From contig NZ_CP099397.1 of the NCBI RefSeq assembly GCF_021495345.1, positions 3,038,001-3,102,000 on the forward strand: a stretch of DNA of 64,000 nucleotides, read 5' to 3'. Source of the stretch: Pseudomonas hydrolytica (GTDB lineage Bacteria; Pseudomonadota; Gammaproteobacteria; Pseudomonadales; Pseudomonadaceae). Each line of letters starts with the position of its first letter. Position 1 is the stretch's first letter. Below the pieces are notes generated by a model. It saw only the letters and a list, made by a program, of their open reading frames with translations, searched no databases and was not told the DNA's origin. Shown here piece by piece: positions 30,375-39,070 of the stretch. The position numbers and the translations under genes are program-made.

Positions 30375-32444
30375 ATGCATGCAACAACGGTGCTGTACGG
30401 CCAAGTAATTGTGGTGTTGGCCATTACCCTGTCCGGGGTATGGGGTGCCACCCAGCGGACGGCAGCCGCGCTCGGTTACCAGGCTCGCCTTGGCGCGCCC
30501 TGGTTCGAACTACTGGGCACGCCGGTCTATCATCCCTGGCGTCTGTTTGAGTGGTGGTTCGTCTTCGATGCCTACGCGCCGGACGTATTCAATGTCGGCG
30601 GTAGCATCGCTGCTTGCAGCAGCCTGCTGGCGTTGGTGGTGGCCATTGGCATGGCGATCTGGCGGGCGCGCCAGGCACGCCGAGTCACCACCTACGGCTC
30701 GGCGCGCTGGGCCGACGCGGATGAGGTGCGCAAGGCTGGCCTGACCCAGCCTGCGGGTGTGTTCCTCGGCCAATTCGACAATCAGTATCTGCGTCACGAA
30801 GGCCCCGAACATGTGCTGACCTTCGCGCCGACGCGCTCGGGCAAGGGCGTCGGCCTGGTGGTACCCACCCTGCTCACCTGGCCGGCCTCGGCGGTCATCC
30901 ACGACATCAAGGGCGAGAACTGGAGCCTGACTGCGGGATGGCGCTCGCGCTTCTCGCACTGCCTGCTGTTCAACCCCACAGACCTGGCCTCGGCCGCCTA
31001 CAACCCGCTGCTGGAAGTGCGGCGCGGCGCCCACGAGGTGCGCGACGTGCAGAACATCGCCGACATCCTGGTCGACCCGGAGGGAGCGCTGGAGCGGCGT
31101 AACCACTGGGAGAAGACCAGTCATGCGCTGCTGGTCGGCGCCATCCTACACGTGCTCTACGCCGGTCAGGACAAGACCCTGCGCGGCGTCGCCAACTTCC
31201 TCTCAGATCCGGCCTGCACCTTCGAGCTGACCCTGCACCGGATGATGACCACGCCGCACCTGGGCGATGCGCCCCATCCAGTGGTGGCCTCGGCCGCGCG
31301 GGAGGTGCTGAACAAGAGCGACAACGAGCGCTCTGGCGTGCTGTCCACCGCCATGTCCTTCCTCGGCCTGTATCGCGATCCAACGGTGGCCGAGGTCACC
31401 TCGCGCTGCGACTGGCGCATCGCCTCTTCCCCTGTGCTGAGTGCGGCGGCAACTTCTCTGGATCGGCGCACGCGCATGTTGCGCACGGCAATGGGCCCAC
31501 TGATCGCTGCCGCCCTGGACGACCCGGACGTGGTCGAGGTGATGCTCAACCCCGACGGCGCGCTCTGGCTGGATCGACTGTCCGCTGGCCGCGCCCATCT
31601 AGGCACGCTAGCGGCTGCCGATGGTGAACGGATCATCCGCCTGGTGGCTGCGCATGTCGGCCAGGAGGTACATCGCAACAAGCCTCTGCTGAGTGCAGAG
31701 TTGCCAGAGACTGGTGAGCGCTTCGAAGGTGTACTACCGCCCGTAGTGGCTGGGCCGACCTTCGCTCTGCGCAAACGCGCCGCCGGCGTCATCCCGCTAC
31801 AGCAGTACGTGGCCGACGGCATTCTCAGCGCCGCGCAGGCCGAGCACCTGCGTGTGGCCGTAAGTGAGCGGCAGAACATCCTGGTGGCAGGCGGCACCAG
31901 CAGCGGGAAGACCACTCTGGCCAACGCGCTGCTGGCCGAGGTGGCCGGTAGTGGTGACCGCGTGCTGGTGCTGGAGGACACGGTCGAACTGCAGTGTCCG
32001 GCCTTCGATCACGTCGCTCTGCGCACCAAGCCCGGCGTGGTCTCCATGGCTGATCTGGTGCGCAGCACGCTGCGTCTGCGCCCCGACCGCGTGGTGGTCG
32101 GCGAGGTGCGCGGCGGTGAGGCACTGGATCTGATCAAGGCCTGGGGCACCGGCCATCCCGGCGGTATCGCCACCATCCATGCCGGTTCCGCGCAGGGGGC
32201 GCTGCTGCGCCTGGAGCAACTGATCCTGGAGGTCGCCCTGGCCGCGCCGCGGGCGTTGATCGCCGAGGCGGTCAACCTGTTGGTGTTTCTCGCCGGACGT
32301 GGCCGCACGCGCTATGTCCAGCAGATCGCCCGCGTCACCGGCTATGACGAGCGCGGCTATCAACTCACTTCCATCGCCCCCGCATTCATTCCTTCACTGA
32401 CTCAGGAAAACAGTCATGACTGCCTGCCATCCCCGCGTTGCTAA
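30375..32444 (+). CDS. TraG-TrbB fusion (coupling protein N-half joined to T4SS ATPase)
   Basis: Residues 1-350 match the VirD4/TraG coupling protein of Tn4371-type ICEs: membrane helices, then P-T-R-S-G-K-G-V-G-L-V-V-P as Walker A. Near residue 351 (about 31426) the sequence changes without a frame break to almost full-length TrbB: R-T-A-M-G-P-L-I-A-A-A-L-D-D-P-D-V, Walker A G-G-T-S-S-G-K-T-T, and H-P-G-G-I-A-T-I-H-A-G-S. The TraG C-terminal half and any gene between traG and trbB are missing. A deletion probably created the fusion. The original trbB start could be the GTG at 31434. The C-terminus overlaps trbC by 29 bp. Confidence 0.85.
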   Translation: MHATTVLYGQVIVVLAITLSGVWGATQRTAAALGYQARLGAPWFELLGTPVYHPWRLFEWWFVFDAYAPDVFNVGGSIAACSSLLALVVAIGMAIWRARQARRVTTYGSARWADADEVRKAGLTQPAGVFLGQFDNQYLRHEGPEHVLTFAPTRSGKGVGLVVPTLLTWPASAVIHDIKGENWSLTAGWRSRFSHCLLFNPTDLASAAYNPLLEVRRGAHEVRDVQNIADILVDPEGALERRNHWEKTSHALLVGAILHVLYAGQDKTLRGVANFLSDPACTFELTLHRMMTTPHLGDAPHPVVASAAREVLNKSDNERSGVLSTAMSFLGLYRDPTVAEVTSRCDWRIASSPVLSAAATSLDRRTRMLRTAMGPLIAAALDDPDVVEVMLNPDGALWLDRLSAGRAHLGTLAAADGERIIRLVAAHVGQEVHRNKPLLSAELPETGERFEGVLPPVVAGPTFALRKRAAGVIPLQQYVADGILSAAQAEHLRVAVSERQNILVAGGTSSGKTTLANALLAEVAGSGDRVLVLEDTVELQCPAFDHVALRTKPGVVSMADLVRSTLRLRPDRVVVGEVRGGEALDLIKAWGTGHPGGIATIHAGSAQGALLRLEQLILEVALAAPRALIAEAVNLLVFLAGRGRTRYVQQIARVTGYDERGYQLTSIAPAFIPSLTQENSHDCLPSPRC

Positions 32445-32757
32445 TCGTCGTCGCCTCGTCGGCGCCTTGATGCTCGGCGCCCTCTGCTTGAGCGCCTCCC
32501 TGCCAGTGCTCGCCGCTGGCTCCGGAATGCCCTGGGAAGGACCACTGCAATCGATCCTTGATTCGGTACAGGGGCCGGTGGCGCGCATCATCGCGGTGAT
32601 CATCATCATTACCACAGGCCTGACGCTGGCCTTCGGCGACACCAGTGGCGGCTTTCGCAAGCTGATCCAGATTGTCTTTGGCCTGTCGATTGCCTTCGCC
32701 GCGTCGTCGTTCTTCCTCAGCTTTTTCAGCTTTGCCGGCGGGGCGGTGATCGCATGA
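32416..32757 (+). CDS. trbC: Conjugal pilin TrbC
   Basis: A 113-aa prepilin with a long signal (residues about 1-35, L-M-L-G-A-L-C-L-S-A-S-L-P-V-L-A-A-G) and two hydrophobic segments (about 55-72 and 85-105), as in the TrbC/VirB2 major pilin. It is part of the mating-pair apparatus and appears intact. The start overlaps the end of the TraG-TrbB ORF and the stop overlaps trbD (ATGA). Confidence 0.88.
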   Translation: MTACHPRVANRRRLVGALMLGALCLSASLPVLAAGSGMPWEGPLQSILDSVQGPVARIIAVIIIITTGLTLAFGDTSGGFRKLIQIVFGLSIAFAASSFFLSFFSFAGGAVIA

Positions 32758-33026
32758 ACGGCGAGCGCGAACTCATCCCCGGTTTCGAGGTGCCACTGCA
32801 CCGCTCGCTGGCCGAGCCGATTCTGCTCGGTGGCGCGCCGCGCAACGTGGCGATCCTCAACGGTACTCTGGCGGCGGTGGTCGGTCTGGGCCTGCAGCTG
32901 TGGCTGCCTGGCTTGGCGCTCTGGTTGGTCGGCCACACGCTGGCGGTGTGGGGCGCACGTCTGGATCCGCAGTTCCTGCAGGTATTTGCCCGGCATATCA
33001 AGCAGCCGTCGCTGCTGGATGTGTGA
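32754..33026 (+). CDS. trbD: T4SS protein TrbD (VirB3-like)
   Basis: A 90-aa protein with a hydrophobic hairpin in its middle (A-A-V-V-G-L-G-L-Q-L-W-L-P-G-L-A-L-W) and the family opening P-G-F-E-V-P-L-H-R-S-L. TrbD/VirB3 sits in the inner membrane next to the TrbE ATPase. It overlaps trbC by 4 bp and precedes trbE by 10 bp; it appears intact. Confidence 0.88.
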   Translation: MNGERELIPGFEVPLHRSLAEPILLGGAPRNVAILNGTLAAVVGLGLQLWLPGLALWLVGHTLAVWGARLDPQFLQVFARHIKQPSLLDV

Positions 33027-33036
33027 GGAGGCCGCC

Positions 33037-35460
33037 ATGCTGAACCTCACCGAATACCAGCGCCGCCCCGCACAGTTGGCCGACTGGCTGCCCTGGGCCG
33101 GTCTCGTCGCACCCGGCGTCGTATTGAACAAGGACGGTTCTTTCCAACGCAGCCTGCGCTTTCGCGGGCCAGACCTGAACAGCGCCACCCAAGGCGAGCT
33201 GGTGGTCACCTCGGCGCGCCTGAACAATGCCCTGCGTCGCCTTGGATCGGGCTGGGCGCTGTTTGTCGAGGCCGAGCGCCTGGCGGCCGCCGACTACCCT
33301 GACAGCGATTTTCCCGAGCCGTTGTCCTGGCTGGTGGACGAGGAGCGCCGTGCTGCCTTCGAGGCGCACGGAAGCCACTTCGAGAGCAGTTATCACCTGA
33401 CGCTGCTCTACCTGCCACCGGAAGAATCGCGCTCGCGCGCCGCCGGCCTGCTCTACGAGCACCGGCCGCAACGCGGAGTCGACTGGCGCGAACGGCTGAC
33501 CGCCTTTGTCGCCGAGACAGATCGTCTCTTCGACCTGCTGGACGGAGTGATGCCAGAGCTCGCCTGGCTCGATGACAGCCAGACGCTGACTTACCTGCAT
33601 GCCACGATTTCGCCCCATCGCCAGCGGGTGGCTGTACCCGAGGTGCCTTTCCATCTCGATGCTCTGCTGGCCGACAGTCCTTTGGCCACTGGCCTGGCAC
33701 CGCGCTTGGGTGAGCAGCACCTACGCGTGCTGTCGGTACGTGGCTTTCCCACCTCGACCTGGCCAAGCGTGCTGGATGACCTCAACCGTCTGGGCTTCGC
33801 CTATCGCTGGTCGACCCGTTTTATCTGCCTGGACAAGGTTGAGGCCGAGAAGGAACTGGTGCGCCTGCGCCGGCAGTGGTTTGCCAAGCGCAAGGGCGTC
33901 CTGGCGCTGCTGCGCGAAGCGATCTTCCAGCAGGAAAGCCCACTGCTCGACAGCGACGCCGCGAACAAGGCCAGCGACGCCGACGCGGCGCTGCAGGAAC
34001 TCGGTGCCGACCAAGTCGCCTTCGGCTATGTGACGGCCACGGTGACGGTGAGCGATGCCGACGCCCAGATCGCCGACGAGAAGCTGCGCCGGGTCGAGCG
34101 GGTGATCCAGGGCCGCGGCCTCGTCACCATCGCCGAGAGTCTCAACGCGGTGGAGGCCTGGCTCTCGTCGATCCCCGGCAACGCCTACGCCAACGTCCGT
34201 CAGCCGTTGATCTCCACCGTCAACCTGGCGCACCTGATGCCGGTCTCGGCAGTCTGGGCTGGCCCGGCACGCAACGAACATCTGGATGCCCCTCCATTGG
34301 TGATCACCCGCACCGATGGCGCAACACCGTTTCGCCTGGTCACCCACGTTGGCGACGTCGGCCACACCCTGGTGGCTGGCCCTACCGGCATGGGCAAATC
34401 GGTGTTGCTGGCGACCCTGGCCCTGCAGTTCCGACGCTACCCGGGCGCGCGCCTGTTTCTCTTCGACATGGGGCGCTCGCTGCGCGCTACGGTGCTGGGC
34501 CTGGGTGGCGAGCACTACGCCCTCGGAGGCGACGGCGACCTGGCCTTCCAGCCTCTGGCGCGCATCGATCAGCCAGGATACCGAGCCTGGGCCGCCGAGT
34601 GGCTGGAGGCGCGCCTGCTGCAGGAAGGTGTGGCCGTCGACCCCGAGCAGAAAGCCGCGCTGTGGACGGCGCTGGACAGTCTGGCCGGCGCGCCCGAGGC
34701 GCAGCGCACACTGACCGGTTTGTCCGTGCTGCTGCAGGACAACGCTCTTCGCCAGGCGCTGCAACCCTATGTGCTAGGCGGCGCTCATGGCGCATTGCTG
34801 GATGCCGACCGGGATCGTCTGGGCAGAGCCGACGTGCAGTGTTTCGAGATGGAAGAACTGATGTACAGCAAGGCGGCGGTGGCTGCCGTGCTGAGCTACC
34901 TGTTCGCCCGTTTCGAGGAGCGCTTTGACGGCGCGCCGACACTGCTGATCCTCGACGAGGCCTGGCTGTTCCTCGACGCTCCGCTGTTCGCCGCGCGCAT
35001 CCGCCAGTGGCTCATGCTCGCCTCGCTGGCCTTGCTCGGCCTGGGAATCTTCGGGCCGGGCATTGCCACCGGGTTGGTCTCTGGCGCACCGCAACTGGGT
35101 GCTGGTGCAGCAGCCGGTACCGCACTGGGCGCGGCGGGCATGGCTGCTGGTGCTGCTGCAGTCGCCACAGGTGTCGGCGGCGCGGTATTGGCCGGCGCGC
35201 GTATGGCACCCGGTGCAGCTCGCTTGGCAATCGGTGGCGCTCGCGCTCTGGCAGGAGCCCCCTCCGGCGCTGCGGCAAGTGGCGCCCCAGCAGCTTCCGA
35301 TCCTGTAACTGCCCCTACCAAACAGCCCGACTGGGCCAGGCGCCTGCAGCGCAGGCAACAACTCTCACAGGCCACCAGCACGGTCGCCCACACCCTTCGT
35401 GGTGGCGATGGCGGTGGTTCATCACCTGGGCCGCAGATTCGCGACCCATCGAATTCGTAA
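33037..35460 (+). CDS. TrbE-TrbL fusion
   Basis: Residues 1-658 follow TrbE/VirB4: M-L-N-L-T-E-Y, Walker A G-P-T-G-M-G-K-S and the Walker B-like L-L-I-L-D-E-A-W-L-F-L-D. Near 35013 it passes in frame into about 148 residues rich in Ala, Gly and Pro (G-I-F-G-P-G-I-A-T-G-L-V-S-G) that match the C-terminal region of TrbL. The TrbE C-terminus, trbJ and the TrbL membrane core are gone, so the product should not support a mating channel. GAGGAGG precedes the start at 33037. It is the second in-frame deletion fusion in this locus. Confidence 0.85.
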   Translation: MLNLTEYQRRPAQLADWLPWAGLVAPGVVLNKDGSFQRSLRFRGPDLNSATQGELVVTSARLNNALRRLGSGWALFVEAERLAAADYPDSDFPEPLSWLVDEERRAAFEAHGSHFESSYHLTLLYLPPEESRSRAAGLLYEHRPQRGVDWRERLTAFVAETDRLFDLLDGVMPELAWLDDSQTLTYLHATISPHRQRVAVPEVPFHLDALLADSPLATGLAPRLGEQHLRVLSVRGFPTSTWPSVLDDLNRLGFAYRWSTRFICLDKVEAEKELVRLRRQWFAKRKGVLALLREAIFQQESPLLDSDAANKASDADAALQELGADQVAFGYVTATVTVSDADAQIADEKLRRVERVIQGRGLVTIAESLNAVEAWLSSIPGNAYANVRQPLISTVNLAHLMPVSAVWAGPARNEHLDAPPLVITRTDGATPFRLVTHVGDVGHTLVAGPTGMGKSVLLATLALQFRRYPGARLFLFDMGRSLRATVLGLGGEHYALGGDGDLAFQPLARIDQPGYRAWAAEWLEARLLQEGVAVDPEQKAALWTALDSLAGAPEAQRTLTGLSVLLQDNALRQALQPYVLGGAHGALLDADRDRLGRADVQCFEMEELMYSKAAVAAVLSYLFARFEERFDGAPTLLILDEAWLFLDAPLFAARIRQWLMLASLALLGLGIFGPGIATGLVSGAPQLGAGAAAGTALGAAGMAAGAAAVATGVGGAVLAGARMAPGAARLAIGGARALAGAPSGAAASGAPAASDPVTAPTKQPDWARRLQRRQQLSQATSTVAHTLRGGDGGGSSPGPQIRDPSNS

Positions 35461-35472
35461 AGGAGGACGAAG

Positions 35473-35979
35473 ATGCGATTCACACGTCCACGGGTGCGCT
35501 ACAGCGACACCCCCCAACCCATCACACCCTACCAGGCCGCAGCACAGGCCTGGGACCTGCGCATGGGCAGCAGCCTGGCGCAGGCACGCAACTGGCGACT
35601 GATGGCCTTCGGTTGTCTGGGCCTGGCGCTGCTGATGGCAGGCGGACTGGTCTGGCGTTCGGCGCAGTCGACGGTGACGCCCTACGTGGTGGAGGTCGAC
35701 AACCTCGGCCAGGTGCGCGCCGTTGGCGAAGCCGCCAGTCCTTACCAGCCCCAGGATGCGCAGATCGCCCATCACCTGGCGCGCTTTATCGAGCAGGTGC
35801 GTTCTCTGTCGATCGATCCGGTGGTGGTGCGGCAGAACTGGCTGGAGGCCTATCACTCCACCACCGACCGAGGCGCAGCCACCCTCAACGACTATGCCCG
35901 CGCCAACGATCCCTTCACCCGGGTCGGTAAAGCGATTGCGCCATCCGGTTCACACCGCGAGCGAGAACGGTATCGGTGA
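35473..35979 (+). pseudogene. trbF: TrbF, 3'-truncated
   Basis: The first ~150 residues are TrbF/VirB8: a cytoplasmic N-terminus, one membrane helix (about 47-65) and the start of the periplasmic domain ending N-D-P-F-T-R-V-G. At about 35930 the match stops and the next 17 codons run into inverted integrase sequence before a stop. trbG and trbI, expected next in Tn4371-type order, are absent. This marks the right boundary of the conjugation remnant. Confidence 0.85.
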
Positions 35980-36402
35980 CGTTGAGGATGTCAGCCCTAG
36001 TGACGTTTTTCATCTCCTTTTCGCCAAGAAGTGGGAGCACATCCTTTTCGAACTGACGACGAAGCTCTTTGCCTCCATCTTTGCGGCCTTTGGGCTTGTC
36101 GGATTTCATCCAGCGGTCGAAAAAATCATTCACTGTTACACGGGACGCCTCTTCCCGCGCTTTCGCTTCGATCTCTTCTGCGCGCCGATCAGCCTCGGCC
36201 TGACGCTCGCCCATTAGGTCTTCGCCTTGGGATATGCGAGCCTTGGCCTTCAGTGCATCTGACCTTGCAGCTGCCACGGTAATGGTCGGGAACTCTCCAA
36301 GCGGCAGTCGCTTGTTCCCCCACTTCGCCCCGATCTTGACGCGGTAACGTAGTGACCATTCCTTGCCTTTTGCGTTAACCCGCAGCTCCAGGCCAGGAAC
36401 CT
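35932..36402 (-). pseudogene. Tyrosine integrase N-terminal half, inverted
   Basis: Read on the minus strand from about 36402, the segment gives V-P-G-L-E-L-R-V-N-A-K-G-K-E-W-S-L-R-Y-R, G-N-K-R-L-P-L-G-E-F-P and a core-binding helix region ending R-A-D-I-L-N-V-T-D-T-V-L-A-R-G-V-N-R-M-A. This is the arm-binding (DUF4102-like) and core-binding part of a P4-type integrase without its first 20-30 residues. Its natural continuation, F-S-D-V-K-Q-M-F-A-F-A, lies immediately to the right on the opposite strand. Flipping this 470-bp segment would nearly rebuild one gene. Confidence 0.8.
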
Positions 36403-37263
36403 TTCAGCGACGTGAAGCAGATGTTTGCTTTCGCTGTTGATCGAGAAGTGATCAGCGAGAGCCCTGCTGAGAACATCAGTAAGCAGAGCATCGGCAAGGC
36501 CACTAAGCCACGCGAACGCGTACTGAGTCCTCGGGAGATCCGGGAACTCGACCTGGCCTTGGAGTCTTCAAGCCTCAATCGCGTCACTCACATCATCTAT
36601 ATGCTTCAGATCTCTATGACGTGCCGAATCAACGAGCTGTGCCAGGCTGCATGGTCAGAGTTCGATTGGGGCAAACGCACATGGACGATTCCAGGCGCTC
36701 GTACAAAATCAGGACGCCCAATCACCGTTAACCTATCCGCTTATTCAATCGGCTTGTACGAAGAGCTAAAAACGCTGACCGGCCACACTGCCTGGTGCTA
36801 TCCGGGCCGTGATCCGGAGAAGCCGATCAATCGGAAGGCCGCGACAAACCACGCTCGCGACCGACAACTGCCTGATGGGAAAGGACCTGCCACAGGGAGA
36901 ACGGTACAGACGCAATCCCTTCTCATCGGCGGTGAGCAGTGGAAAACGCACGACCTTCGCCGGTCTGGTTCTACGCTCATGCAGCAGCTTGGTATTCCAA
37001 CCGAGGTCTCAGAGCGTTGCCTGAACCATGCCGAAGGTAACAAGGTGAAAGCTACGTACCATCACTACGACTATGAAAAAGAGATGAAGCGGGCTTGGTA
37101 TCTGCTCAGTGAAGCGCTTTCTGTTATCACCGGCCCAGAGGGTGAGGACTTCCTGAAGGAGTTGGATAAGGACTACCTGAGGGAGCCAGATGACGAGATT
37201 GGCATGCTCGCACTCGTTAAGAAATACTACAAAAAACCCGACGAAGGGCAAGAGTCTGCGTAG
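36403..37263 (+). pseudogene. Tyrosine integrase C-terminal half
   Basis: The open frame from 36403 (first ATG at 36412) encodes the catalytic part of a P4-like tyrosine recombinase: T-C-R-I-N-E-L with the first catalytic Arg, H-D-L-R-R-S-G-S-T (H-x-x-R) and a C-terminal region with Y-H-H-Y-D-Y containing the likely nucleophile tyrosine. The N-terminal half is on the opposite strand directly to the left. Without it the protein should lack core-site binding. It lies 153 bp before the AlpA gene, a usual integrase neighbour in mobile islands. Confidence 0.82.
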
Positions 37264-37352
37264 AACGTGGCCTCCGACCCGACAATGCAATTGTCAGCCC
37301 CATTCGAGCGCTGTGAAACGTCAAAAATAGGGGTTGACAAAGGAGGAGGCTA

Positions 37353-37400
37353 TTGACCGCAAACACTGCCAGGCATATAATATGTCATAAATTATATGCC
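37353..37400 (+). promoter_or_regulatory. AlpA gene promoter with palindromic operator
   Basis: TTGACC at 37353-37358 and TATAAT at 37376-37381 have a 17-bp spacer. The -10 lies in the left arm of a perfect 10-bp inverted repeat, GGCATATAAT (37372-37381) and ATTATATGCC (37391-37400), suggesting direct repression of this promoter. Confidence 0.75.
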
Positions 37401-37415
37401 GAAGGGAGGGCAGCG

Positions 37416-37607
37416 ATGGGAGCAGCAGTAGCAGTACAACAAGAAAAATTTCTGAGGTTTGGAGCGGTAGCAGAGCTAATCGGACTTAGCAGGAGCACCA
37501 TCTGGAGGATGGAGCAGGAGGGGAAATTCCCGAAACGCGTCCAGCTTGGCAGCAAAAGCGTAGCCTGGAGGCTAAGCGACCTGAATCACTGGATGTCATC
37601 TCGATAG
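37416..37607 (+). CDS. AlpA family HTH regulator
   Basis: A 63-aa protein that is almost entirely an AlpA/excisionase winged HTH: F-L-R-F-G-A-V-A-E-L-I-G-L-S-R-S-T-I-W-R-M, then F-P-K-R-V-Q-L-G-S-K-S-V-A-W and a final W-M-S-S-R. AlpA proteins switch on integrase genes or act as recombination directionality factors. The start at 37416 follows GGGAGGG. It may bind the palindrome over its own promoter. Confidence 0.88.
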   Translation: MGAAVAVQQEKFLRFGAVAELIGLSRSTIWRMEQEGKFPKRVQLGSKSVAWRLSDLNHWMSSR

Positions 37608-37642
37608 AAACTGGAAGGAGGTCTTATGGCCGCCGACTTATG

Positions 37643-37671
37643 AAAAGGCACCCTCACTCGGTGCCTTTTTT
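37643..37671. terminator. Terminator between convergent AlpA-like genes
   Basis: AAAAGGCACC / GGTGCCTTTTTT forms a stem with a 7-base loop and a T run on one strand and an A run on the other. It can serve both convergent genes. Confidence 0.88.
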
Positions 37672-37901
37672 CATTTCTGTACAGTGAGATCAGTCTCTCG
37701 CGGCTTCCATTCTTGCCCATCAAGCACTGCATCAACCCAGCGCTGAATCTCCACGCTGTCCCAGCCGACGATTCCACCACCCAACGGACGAGATTTTGGA
37801 AATTTCCCCGCAGCGATGTAGTTGTAAATGGAGCTTCGCCCAAGGCCGCTCACAAACATGACTTCTTTGAGCCGCATGACGCGCCGAGAAACATTAGTCA
37901 T
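37671..37901 (-). CDS. AlpA-like HTH protein
   Basis: A 76-aa HTH protein: M-R-L-K-E-V-M-F-V-S-G-L-G-R-S-S-I-Y-N-Y-I, F-P-K-S-R-P-L-G-G-G-I-V-G-W and I-Q-R-W-V. It is related in form to the convergent AlpA gene but distinct in sequence, so the element carries two such switches. The start at 37901 (M-T-N-V-S) overlaps the upstream zinc-ribbon gene by 8 bp. It may control excision or the mobilisation genes. Confidence 0.8.
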   Translation of the reverse strand: MTNVSRRVMRLKEVMFVSGLGRSSIYNYIAAGKFPKSRPLGGGIVGWDSVEIQRWVDAVLDGQEWKPRETDLTVQK

Positions 37902-38334
37902 CGTGATCCGCACCGAATTCTCGCCCAACCGGCTTCATCTGCTGCCAGTCCTTTTCCTCACCACCATGGGTCGGCGGAGCCTTTCCGAATCGGCACAGCT
38001 CCTCGATCTCGAAATCATCATCAAAGAGACGACACTGCCGGTGGCTGTCTCTCAAACACAGAACAGCGTGCTTCAAGCAGCCGGGACAGATCAGCAGGCT
38101 ATAGCGCTCACCATCAACCACGCCCTGGACGTGGCCAGCGGTGGCGGGGAAGCCACAGACTTGGCAGCGCTGCCCCTCCCCTTCTTTTGTTGCCAAGCAG
38201 GGTTCAGTACAAGGGGCGGGTTCTGGCTCACCCTCGAATGTAGCCTTGATCTCGGTTTGGCCGAGGGTGTCGAAGTCGTCACCAAAGGTCAGCTGACCGG
38301 CGAGGAAGCCTGTGCGGTTAGGTTTCTTGTCCAT
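37894..38334 (-). CDS. Hypothetical zinc-ribbon protein
   Basis: A 146-aa protein with C-Q-V-C-G-F-P near residue 57 and C-P-G-C near residue 84, spaced like a zinc ribbon, and an acidic C-terminal part. No family was recognised. It overlaps the gene before it by 17 bp and the AlpA-like gene after it by 8 bp, so three minus-strand genes (38809 to 37671) probably form one operon. Confidence 0.6.
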   Translation of the reverse strand: MDKKPNRTGFLAGQLTFGDDFDTLGQTEIKATFEGEPEPAPCTEPCLATKEGEGQRCQVCGFPATAGHVQGVVDGERYSLLICPGCLKHAVLCLRDSHRQCRLFDDDFEIEELCRFGKAPPTHGGEEKDWQQMKPVGREFGADHDD

Positions 38335-38809
38335 CCTGATTTCTCCTCCCTGCGGTGCCCCAGCCCAGGGCTTTTTGTGAGTCAGATTCCTTGATGTTCC
38401 ATCCGCCGAGCGTGTTTAACCAAGGCCTGATTTTTGACCATTGCCGCCACGTCTCATATCCGGCCTGGCGGTTTTCAGGCTTCTGGCATTTCGGATCTGC
38501 TTTAACTAACTCCGCGAGTGACTCTTCGATCAGCGTGAGAGATTCAATGATCTGCGATGGTGTCAGATACACTTTATTATCTACGAGCTTTCCTTTGTTT
38601 TTGGATTCGAATGTACTGAAATACTTAAGCAGCTTTGCTGTGTTTTTCGGACTTTTAAAGTGCTTACGAATCTCGTGCTGTCGAGCCATTACTTCAGTGT
38701 ACGGCACTGCAAGAACACGCTCTCTTTTTTCGCCAAACACTACACGATAAAAACAAACCGTATTCTTTAGCTCTCGTATCCACAACCATCCCTTTTCTAT
38801 ATCTTCCAT
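38318..38809 (-). CDS. Hypothetical protein
   Basis: A 163-aa basic protein rich in charged residues (W-L-W-I-R-E-L-K-N near the start, E-I-R-K-H-F-K-S-P-K mid-protein, W-R-Q-W-S-K-I-R-P-W-L late). No domain is recognised. It is the first gene of the three-gene minus-strand operon with the zinc-ribbon and AlpA-like proteins. AT-rich DNA with no gene lies upstream to 39070. Confidence 0.55.
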   Translation of the reverse strand: MEDIEKGWLWIRELKNTVCFYRVVFGEKRERVLAVPYTEVMARQHEIRKHFKSPKNTAKLLKYFSTFESKNKGKLVDNKVYLTPSQIIESLTLIEESLAELVKADPKCQKPENRQAGYETWRQWSKIRPWLNTLGGWNIKESDSQKALGWGTAGRRNQDGQET

Positions 38810-39070
38810 AAGTAGCCTCTTCTTCTTATTATTCTATTGCATGCTTATATTATACCATGCAAATAGCAATAAATTTCAGAAGAAGGAATTTATGTCAAAT
38901 ATTTTTACAGCCTTTCGACTAAGAAATCCAGTGGTGATTGCTTAGTAGTTATGAGGAACAATGTGCGTACACTTGTTTATATGTGTAAACTGATTGTTCC
39001 TGAAAAGGCTGTGGTTAACTAAGAAAAGTCTGGCTTGGCAGGCCTGAATTTTCAGTGATCCAGGACGCCC

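Noticed and set aside
38880..39070. AT-rich segment as a possible tRNA or small RNA gene
   Set aside because: No cloverleaf, no T-loop sequence and no promoter-terminator pair could be seen.
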